Below, piece by piece: positions 6,341 through 12,052 of a stretch of 13,392 nucleotides of DNA. The notes beneath the pieces were generated by a model. The model ran no database searches. It worked only from the letters and a program-made list of their open reading frames with translations, and was not told where the DNA came from. Both the position numbers and the translations under genes were made by a program. Position 1 is the first letter of the stretch, and each line of letters opens with the position of its first letter. The DNA comes from Candidatus Altarchaeota archaeon (lineage in GTDB: Archaea; SpSt-1190): assembly GCA_018221005.1 (NCBI GenBank), contig JAAOXW010000055.1, positions 1-13,392 of the forward strand. The letters run 5' to 3'.

Positions 6341-7234
6341 ATGGATAATGAAACCAAGGGAACTCTATTGGTTCTGTTAACGGCCCTCTCCTCGGGGCTT
6401 GCCATTGTGATTAACCGCTTTTTTGTTCTAAAAGTTGAACCTGTTATTTTTACTGCAATCCGTGCACTATTCATTGGTATTTTATTTTTCTTCCTTTCAA
6501 AACGATTTGAGACCACACCCCCACAAGTCAATCTTCGCCAGCTTTTTTCACTGGGGCTGATTGGGGGTAGTGTTGCTTTCCTGCTATTTTTTACTGGTCT
6601 AAAAATGACAACGGGCGGACGTGCAGCTTTCATTCATAAAACACTCCCCATCTGGGTAGCTATTTTGGCCGTTTGGTTCCTAAAGGAAAAACTTTCAAAA
6701 ATACATGTTGTAGCAGTTTCCATAGCACTCATTGGACTTGCGGTTATGGAGTCAGGTAACCTGCCCGGAACAATTACTAATGGAGACCTTTTGATTCTAG
6801 CAGCAACTCTTTTATGGGCAGTTGAGAACACTCTCGCTAAAAAATTCATGAATCTTGGGGAATCAAATTGGAGAGTCACCTTTGGAAGAATGTTTTTTGG
6901 TTCACTTATTCTCTTTGGTTTCGCTGCCTTTGTTGGAAAACTTCCACTTGTTTTTTACCTTCAACCCATGCAGTGGTTGTACATTGCAGTTTCTACTTTG
7001 ATGCTCACAATTTACGTACTCACCTGGTATTGGGGTCTTAGATACATTAATCTCTCAAAGGCGACAGGGTTGCTCCTAGTTTCTCCCGTGATTTCATTAA
7101 TATCAGGAGTCATTATTCTTGGCGAGATAATTTACCCCTTGCAACTAATTGGCTCTTTGGGAATTTTGATTGGCTGTGGTTTGCTGGCGAAAACCAAGAG
7201 TGAAAGAATGGTGAGTGCTAGTGAGTTACCTTAA
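6341..7234 (+). CDS. EamA/DMT-superfamily permease, 10 membrane helices
   Basis: The 297-aa protein is a two-repeat EamA transporter. Residues 5-130 and about 146-283 each hold five membrane helices, with the usual charged ends: NRFF and R42-A-L in repeat 1, the TLPIWVAILAVWFLKEKLS segment (about 100-118) closing helices 4-5, and the matching VSPVISLISGVIILGE in repeat 2. The basic C-terminus (KTKSER) is probably cytoplasmic. Members export or take up amino acids, metabolites or drugs; the substrate cannot be read from the sequence. The start is ATG 6341, with no clear SD. The end overlaps the next gene by 14-20 bases, so the two are probably co-translated, which may link the transporter to that unknown protein. 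Confidence 0.88.
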   Translation: MDNETKGTLLVLLTALSSGLAIVINRFFVLKVEPVIFTAIRALFIGILFFFLSKRFETTPPQVNLRQLFSLGLIGGSVAFLLFFTGLKMTTGGRAAFIHKTLPIWVAILAVWFLKEKLSKIHVVAVSIALIGLAVMESGNLPGTITNGDLLILAATLLWAVENTLAKKFMNLGESNWRVTFGRMFFGSLILFGFAAFVGKLPLVFYLQPMQWLYIAVSTLMLTIYVLTWYWGLRYINLSKATGLLLVSPVISLISGVIILGEIIYPLQLIGSLGILIGCGLLAKTKSERMVSASELP

Positions 7235-7901
7235 GTCTTTATTGAGCTTTACCTACCCCCCGAATAAGATGGGTTTTTGTGGTGATGGGGCCGAAAAGCA
7301 ATATGCCTTATTATCCAAGAAGGAATGGATTGAAGGGGATGTTGAGGGTCTGAAGACCTTTTTTCAAACCTTTGAGGGGATGATGGCCTACTTGACTTCA
7401 ATTGCGACCTTCCTCAAAAAAGATACCTTTGATGATGAAGTTATACGTGCCTACTTAATTGGGTGGGACGGGTGGGCACATTTCGATTCACGCCTTTTGA
7501 AAAAAGAATTACGAAAAGTTTCAATTTTAAAACAAGTTTCCAAGGTTGAATCACTCCCTGCAGGGCTTCCATTCACACATAATTTTCATGTTCTGTATTT
7601 CGGATCCCTCGCAAGGGATCTTCCAGGTATTCACAAACTGTCTGACGCTTGTAAAATCTCACTTGGAAAAATTATCAAAGGTGGACGAGTAAAGTACAAT
7701 AAACTTTTACCTGATTTGAGTGTTGTTGAAGCTATTGTTGATGTGACCTTTGAGCCTTTTGAAGCAAGTGTGGGGGATTTTGTTTTCTTTCACTATAGGC
7801 GGGTTTTCGGGACGGCAACTCCGGATGATATGGTTATCTATGAAGATAATTTTAATCAAGTCTTAACTTTTATGAAATCACTTCAACTTCTTAAAAAATA
7901 A
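7221..7901 (+). CDS. Uncharacterised protein with N-terminal YPPN-(x)2-G(F/Y)CG motif (DUF6390-like?)
   Basis: The 226-aa soluble protein begins with YLKSLLSFTYPPNKMGFCG, then a mostly helical, charged region. It also holds FTHNFHVLYFG and, near the end, ASVGDFVFFHYRRVFGTATPDD. The YPPN..G(F/Y)CG opening resembles a family I recall as DUF6390, met beside hydrogenase genes in some bacteria; this is memory and unverified. No catalytic motif is evident; the conserved-looking C, several H (TH.FH) and Y residues could bind a metal. GTG 7221 is preferred because GGTGAG (7210-7215) lies 5 bases upstream; GTG 7215 would add two residues. It overlaps the transporter gene at its start and the convergent membrane-protein gene by 24 bases at its end. 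Function unknown. Confidence 0.75.
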   Translation: MSYLKSLLSFTYPPNKMGFCGDGAEKQYALLSKKEWIEGDVEGLKTFFQTFEGMMAYLTSIATFLKKDTFDDEVIRAYLIGWDGWAHFDSRLLKKELRKVSILKQVSKVESLPAGLPFTHNFHVLYFGSLARDLPGIHKLSDACKISLGKIIKGGRVKYNKLLPDLSVVEAIVDVTFEPFEASVGDFVFFHYRRVFGTATPDDMVIYEDNFNQVLTFMKSLQLLKK

Positions 7902-8204
7902 GTTTGCCCACCTGAGCGGTGTGACTACAATTCGTACAACTGTTCCAAGTAGGTATCCAACAAACAGTACTCCCCCAAAGAAAAGTGCAGCAGGGACGGT
8001 TGTCCAATTATGTGTGGCTGCATAGAAGCCCGCAGGTAGTATGGTTGCTGCAAGAGCAAAGATAGAACCAATAATTCTTCCAATACTTCCCCGCGCGAAA
8101 ATACCAATGCCTGCACCTACTACAACTGGAAGGATTAGTGAGGTTGTGCCAAAATAAATCGGAATAAACCAAGAGGCAAGGCCAAGGAAAACGATTTCAA
8201 ACAT
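7878..8204 (-). CDS. Small membrane protein directly downstream of tRNA-Lys
   Basis: The 108-aa product is almost wholly hydrophobic, with about four membrane segments (near residues 2-20, 22-37, 43-62 and 68-92) and a basic C-terminus (RWANLFFKKLK), probably cytoplasmic. No family is recognised. Its ATG (8204-8202) begins at the very next base after the discriminator of the tRNA-Lys gene on the same strand, so there is no room for an SD or a promoter of its own; it should be read from the tRNA transcript. Cutting at the tRNA 3' end would leave a leaderless mRNA beginning with AUG. Its last 24 bases overlap the end of the convergent gene. Confidence 0.7.
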   Translation of the reverse strand: MFEIVFLGLASWFIPIYFGTTSLILPVVVGAGIGIFARGSIGRIIGSIFALAATILPAGFYAATHNWTTVPAALFFGGVLFVGYLLGTVVRIVVTPLRWANLFFKKLK

Positions 8205-8278
8205 CGGGCCCGGGGGGAGTTGGACCCCCGACTACTGGGTTAAAAGCCCAGCGCTCTACCGGACTAAGCTACGAGCCC
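8205..8278 (-). tRNA. trnK: tRNA-Lys (anticodon UUU)
   Basis: The reverse complement folds as a 74-base tRNA. The acceptor stem is GGGCTCG/CGGGCCC with one G-T pair and discriminator G. The D arm is GCTT/GAGC, the anticodon stem CTGGG/CCCAG with loop CTTTTAA (anticodon TTT), the variable loop TAGTC, and the T stem GGGGG/CCCCC with loop TCCAACT. No CCA is encoded and no intron is seen. T-loop position 55 is C where nearly all tRNAs have T. The gene is preceded by a run of hairpins and followed without a gap by a protein start codon. Confidence 0.96.
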
Positions 8279-8279
8279 A

Positions 8280-8409
8280 TCCAATTTTGCGAAATTGGAC
8301 ACGGGTGCCGATTCATGCGTCGCAACGCATTCATCGGCACGTATGTTTTTGGTCAACCTTTTTTTTAAAAGGTTGTTCTGGTCCAGCCTCTTCTGGAGAG
8401 GCTCGCCAG
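8280..8409 (-). ncRNA. Four tandem hairpins upstream of tRNA-Lys: structured leader or unidentified RNA
   Basis: Four inverted repeats fill this stretch almost end to end. 8280-8299: TCCAATTT/AAATTGGA around TGCG. 8305-8340: GTGCCGAT/ATCGGCAC outer stem, a 2x2 mismatch, ATGCG/CGCAT inner stem and a 6-base loop. 8354-8375: CAACCTTTT/AAAAGGTTG with a 4-base loop. 8378-8409: CTGG/CCAG outer and AGCCTCT/AGAGGCT inner stems. Read on the minus strand they would form the leader of the tRNA-Lys transcript, and a TATA-like box at 8434-8441 would start it near 8411. No open reading frame of note lies here on either strand. I do not recognise a known RNA family (not SRP, RNase P or a clear C/D or H/ACA guide). 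Strand and function are inferred. Confidence 0.45.
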
Positions 8410-8433
8410 TACGCTAATTAAAGCCTTTTTATG

Positions 8434-8441
8434 AAATATAA
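8434..8441 (-). promoter_or_regulatory. Candidate TATA box for the hairpin/tRNA-Lys transcript
   Basis: On the minus strand this reads TTATATTT. A start about 25 bases downstream falls near 8411, just before the first hairpin at 8409. A second A/T element, CTTTAATTA (8425-8417), is an alternative. The GC-rich stretch immediately before the tRNA holds no TATA-like element. Confidence 0.4.
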
Positions 8442-8474
8442 GCCTTCGTATGAACAAAACTGTTTCCAAGGCTT
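8440..8474. repeat. Inverted repeat AAGCCTT/AAGGCTT with an extra upstream copy
   Basis: AAGCCTT at 8440-8446 can pair with AAGGCTT at 8468-8474 across 21 bases. A second AAGCCTT at 8421-8427 could pair with the same partner instead. The left arm abuts the candidate minus-strand TATA box, so it could be a regulator site rather than an RNA structure. Confidence 0.35.
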
Positions 8475-8490
8475 GAGTAACGACAAAAAC

Positions 8491-8497
8491 TATATTA
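8491..8497 (+). promoter_or_regulatory. Candidate TATA box for the RNA polymerase operon
   Basis: TATATTA preceded by an A-rich CGACAAAAAC resembles an archaeal BRE/TATA pair. A start 25-27 bases downstream would be about 8520, at the hairpin at 8517-8536, and would leave a leader of about 115 bases. TTTTTAAAG at 8537-8545 is a second candidate, with a start near 8567. Confidence 0.4.
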
Positions 8498-8516
8498 GCA
8501 TCCTCGTCCATACATT

Positions 8517-8536
8517 GCTTGTGCTCTATCACAAGC
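8517..8536 (+). other. Hairpin followed by T-run in the rpoB2 upstream region
   Basis: GCTTGTG and CACAAGC pair perfectly around a 6-base loop (CTCTAT) and are followed by TTTTT. The form is that of a small terminator or attenuator, 100 bases before rpoB2. The rest of 8410-8635 shows no coding frame: only A/T-rich elements, a T-run at 8604-8610 and the SD AGGAG at 8621-8625. Confidence 0.4.
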
Positions 8537-8635
8537 TTTTTAAAGGAGCCTTCGAATTTACGTAGTGCTTGACGTTAGGTCTCTTTTTAGTGGTTTTTTT
8601 GCTAATAAAGGGTGTTTTAAAGGAGAGAAAATCTA

Positions 8636-10240
8636 ATGGCGCTATCTAGACTCTCCGTACTGTCAGAAGCTTTCTTTTCTGAGCAGGGATTTGTCGGACA
8701 CCACGTAGAATCTTACAATTACTTCTTGCAAAAGGGATTACAAAAAGTTGTTGATGAGGTGGGTGCAATTGAACCTTTGGTTTTTCCACCCGGATATGAC
8801 AGTTATAGATTGAAGTTTGGTAAGATTCGTATCCTACCTCCAGTTGCCCGAGAGGCAGATGGAAGTTCTTCAATGCTGTATCCAATGGAAGCTAGAATTC
8901 GTCAACTAACTTATTCAGTTCCCCTTCAAGTGGAAATTATTCCAGAAGGTAATGGAACGCCAATGGAATCTATTTGGACTGAAATTGGTTCTATGCCACT
9001 CATGGTAAAAAGTGAACGGTGTATTTTGAATGGGTTGAGTAACGATGAGCTCATCGAATTTGGTGAAGATCCCTATGACCCTGGTGGATATTTCATTATT
9101 AATGGAACTGAAAGAGTTTTGATGACTATTGAGGATCTCTTGCCTAATGTTCCTCTGGTAGAGAGGCCAAAGTCAGGAACTGCAGAGCAAGCGGCCCGAA
9201 TTTTCAGTGAAGTTCCGGGTTTTCGCGTGCCCCATCTTTTTGAGAGAAGGAAGGATGGGGTCCTTTACGTTTCATGGGCGCGAGTTCCCAGAGTACCTGT
9301 CGCAATTGTATTGAAGGCAATGGGTCTGAAGTCTGATCAGGCAATTGCTTCGGCGATATCAGAAGATCCAGATTTCATTGAAGACTTAATGGTTAATCTC
9401 GAAGTTCTTGAGGAAATAAATTCCCGTGAAGATGCCCTTGACTTTGTAGGCAAGAAAGTGAAAGTGGGGCAAGGTTCTGAATATAGAATAAGTAGGGCAC
9501 GATATTTGATTGCAAAATATTTACTTCCCCACATCGGCAGAGAAGAGTCGGATAACAAGACCAAGATTCTGTATCTCGGTATGGTTGCTGAGAAGCTACT
9601 CAAACTCCATCACGGCAAACATGTTGAGGATGATAAAGATCATTACGGTAATAAGCGACTGAAACTGGCGGGCGAACTAATGGAACAATTATTCCGTGCC
9701 GCCTTCAAAACTTTAGCTAATGATATGCAGTACAGTTTTGAAAGAGTGGTGAAGCGGGGTCATGAGCCCTCACCTGCAACTATTGTTAGAAGTCAGTTAC
9801 TCACTTCAAGAATTGAGAGTGCAATGGCAACTGGTTACTGGATTGGTGGAAGAACTGGTGTTGCACAGCACCTCCAGAGACTCAACTACTTTGATACAGT
9901 CAGCCACTTGAGAAGGGTGATGAGCCCCCTTGCTAGCAGTCAGCCTCATTTTGAAGCTCGTGAATTACATCCAACTCAATGGGGAAAGCTATGTGTTGCA
10001 GAAACGCCCGAAGGTTCAAACATTGGACTTAGAAAGAATTTGGCCCTTTTTGCAAAGGCGAGTTCTATTTCGGATTCGAACGATGCAATGAAAGCTATTA
10101 AGTGGGCAATAAGGGAAGGCAAGAAATCCCTACGTCAAACTAAAGCTAAACCAAAACCAGCAACGCCATCAAAACCAGCGAAGTCATCAACATCAACAAA
10201 GGCAAAAAAAACATCTGCGAAAAAAGGCGGTAAGAAATAA
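8636..10240 (+). CDS. rpoB2: DNA-directed RNA polymerase subunit B'' (Rpo2N) with lysine-rich C-terminal tail
   Basis: The 534-aa protein is the N-terminal half of the split second-largest subunit; it forms the protrusion and lobe and part of the fork of RNA polymerase. Markers are VPLQVEI (95-101), PLMVKSERC (121-129), GEDPYDPGGYFIINGTERV (143-161) and, near residues 420-475, MSPLASSQPHFEARELHPTQWG, ETPEGSNIGL and KNLAL. The split from B' is at the usual euryarchaeal place. Residues 496-534 form an odd tail with 14 Lys, many Ala, Pro, Ser and Thr, and no acidic residue, beyond the point where these proteins normally end. ATG 8636 follows AGGAG (8621-8625). The TAA overlaps the B' ATG (TAATG). 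No rpoH gene precedes it. Confidence 0.97.
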   Translation: MALSRLSVLSEAFFSEQGFVGHHVESYNYFLQKGLQKVVDEVGAIEPLVFPPGYDSYRLKFGKIRILPPVAREADGSSSMLYPMEARIRQLTYSVPLQVEIIPEGNGTPMESIWTEIGSMPLMVKSERCILNGLSNDELIEFGEDPYDPGGYFIINGTERVLMTIEDLLPNVPLVERPKSGTAEQAARIFSEVPGFRVPHLFERRKDGVLYVSWARVPRVPVAIVLKAMGLKSDQAIASAISEDPDFIEDLMVNLEVLEEINSREDALDFVGKKVKVGQGSEYRISRARYLIAKYLLPHIGREESDNKTKILYLGMVAEKLLKLHHGKHVEDDKDHYGNKRLKLAGELMEQLFRAAFKTLANDMQYSFERVVKRGHEPSPATIVRSQLLTSRIESAMATGYWIGGRTGVAQHLQRLNYFDTVSHLRRVMSPLASSQPHFEARELHPTQWGKLCVAETPEGSNIGLRKNLALFAKASSISDSNDAMKAIKWAIREGKKSLRQTKAKPKPATPSKPAKSSTSTKAKKTSAKKGGKK

Positions 10241-12051
10241 TGATAAACATAATGCTCAACGGCAGGATAATTAGTCAAGTCACCCCCGAGGAGGGTGCAG
10301 CGATTGCCCAGAAGCTCAGGGAACGACGAAGAAAGGGCAAACTCGATTCTCAAGTTACTATTGCATTTATTCCTGCACGCGACGAATTGCGAATAGATAG
10401 TAGTGCTGGCCGACTTCTTAGGCCGCTGATAGTTATTGAGAAAGGTAAAGTCCTTCTGCAGGATGCAGACTTAGTTGCACTCAAGGAAGGCAAACTAACT
10501 TGGAGTAAATTAATCAAACAAGGAAAAGTTGAATACTTGGATGGTGAGGAAGAAGAGGATGCACTCATAGCTCTCACTGAAAAGGATATTACTTCCGAAC
10601 ACACTCACATGGAAATACATCCCATTATTTTGTTGGGAGTTCCGGGTTCACTAATTCCCTTTGCTAACTATTCACGAGGAGACCGTGTTAACTATGGAAC
10701 GTCTAAAGGAGTCAAACAAGGGTTGGGAATTTATTCACTGAATTACCCGCTTCGATTTGACACCTTTACCAATATCCTTTACGCACCTCAAAATCCATTG
10801 GTGAAAACTAAAATGCACGACGTTTTGGGTTTCTCTCACCATCCTGCAGGTCAGAATTTTGTAGTTGCCATGTTGCCTTGGGAGGGCTATAACATGGAAG
10901 ATGCAGTTATTATGAATAAAGGAAGTTTACAAAGAGCGATTGCTCGAAGTACTTACTTCCGACCCTATACCGTTCCTGAAAATCGATATCCGGGTGGACA
11001 AGAAGATCGAATTGGCGTTCCTGAAAAGGATGTCTCCGGTTACTCTGCAGAAGAGGACTACCAGAATCTTGATGAAGATGGAATGGTCTTCCCCGAATCC
11101 TGGATGGATGGTGGAGATGTGTTAGTGGGTAAAACTTCCCCTCCCAGATTTCTTGGATCCATGAGCACTTTTAGAATGGGTGTTGAGTCAAGAAGGGATA
11201 CAAGTTCTCGTGTGAGACACGATGAGCATGGAAGGGTTGACTCAGTTGTAGTTACTGAAAACGTCGAAGGGCGAAAACTAATTCGTGTTAGAATGCGTGA
11301 AGACAGGCGCACTGAGACGGGGGACAAATTCAGTTCACGTCACGGTCAAAAGGGAGTAGTTGGTTTAATTCTTCCACCTGAAGACATGCCATTCACAGAG
11401 GGGGGTGTAATTCCTGACATGATAACTAACCCGCATGGTATTCCAAGTCGTATGACTTTCAATCAGTTAATTGATTTCTTGGCAGGTAAAGCAGCAGCAG
11501 TGTCAGGTGACTTTGTTGATGGAACTCCCTTTGAAGGAGACCCTATTGTAAAAACTAAGAAACTCTTGACCGCCAGAGGTTTCAAATCATCTGGAAATGA
11601 AGTAATGTACAACGGCATTTCAGGGGAGAAGATGGAAGTTGAAATTTTCTCAGGTGTAATTTATTATCACAAAGTTCGTCACATGGTGGCCAACAAAATT
11701 CACGTACGTGCTCGCGGACCAGTGCAGATGTTAACGCGTCAACCTACTGAAGGGCGAAGTAAATTGGGTGGTCTACGAATGGGAGAGATGGAAAAAGACT
11801 GTTTGGTTTCTCACGGAGCCAGCCTCCTTTTGGATGAGCGATTCAGTTCAGACCGAACTCGTGTACCCGTTTGCACCAATTGTGGGATTGTTGCAGTATA
11901 TAATTATGTGAAGGACAAGGCCTTCTGTCCGCTGTGTAGTGGCGAAGCAGTTGAATGGGTGGAAATGTCATATGCGTTCCACATCATGTTACAAGAACTC
12001 ATAACCATGGGAATTTACCCCAAGATGGTATTGAAGGACAAGGGATGGTAA
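10240..12051 (+). CDS. rpoB1: DNA-directed RNA polymerase subunit B' (Rpo2C)
   Basis: The 603-aa C-terminal half of the second-largest subunit carries the hybrid-binding and wall domains and contacts the active site. Its start, MINIMLNGRIISQV followed by RERRRKGKL, is typical of euryarchaeal B'. Other markers are KQGLGIY, PAGQNFVVAMLPWEGYNMEDA (about residues 200-221), GDKFSSRHGQKGVVG (about 361-375), GGVIPDMITNPHGIPSRMT, KIHVRARGP and GRSKLGGLRMGEMEKD. Four cysteines at 545, 548, 563 and 566 (C-x2-C, C-x2-C) form the C-terminal zinc site. Length is normal. It is coupled to rpoB2 by a one-base overlap, with GGCGGT in the Lys-tail codons as a possible SD, and is followed after one base by the A' gene. 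Confidence 0.98.
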   Translation: MINIMLNGRIISQVTPEEGAAIAQKLRERRRKGKLDSQVTIAFIPARDELRIDSSAGRLLRPLIVIEKGKVLLQDADLVALKEGKLTWSKLIKQGKVEYLDGEEEEDALIALTEKDITSEHTHMEIHPIILLGVPGSLIPFANYSRGDRVNYGTSKGVKQGLGIYSLNYPLRFDTFTNILYAPQNPLVKTKMHDVLGFSHHPAGQNFVVAMLPWEGYNMEDAVIMNKGSLQRAIARSTYFRPYTVPENRYPGGQEDRIGVPEKDVSGYSAEEDYQNLDEDGMVFPESWMDGGDVLVGKTSPPRFLGSMSTFRMGVESRRDTSSRVRHDEHGRVDSVVVTENVEGRKLIRVRMREDRRTETGDKFSSRHGQKGVVGLILPPEDMPFTEGGVIPDMITNPHGIPSRMTFNQLIDFLAGKAAAVSGDFVDGTPFEGDPIVKTKKLLTARGFKSSGNEVMYNGISGEKMEVEIFSGVIYYHKVRHMVANKIHVRARGPVQMLTRQPTEGRSKLGGLRMGEMEKDCLVSHGASLLLDERFSSDRTRVPVCTNCGIVAVYNYVKDKAFCPLCSGEAVEWVEMSYAFHIMLQELITMGIYPKMVLKDKGW

Positions 12052-12052
12052 A

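Noticed and set aside
8280..8409. C/D or H/ACA guide RNA, SRP RNA or RNase P RNA
   Set aside because: A GATGA string and an ACA after one stem occur, but there is no matching D box, guide pocket, K-turn or conserved SRP/RNase P core sequence.
8280..8409. CRISPR array
   Set aside because: The four repeats are inverted, differ from each other in sequence and are not direct repeats with uniform spacers.
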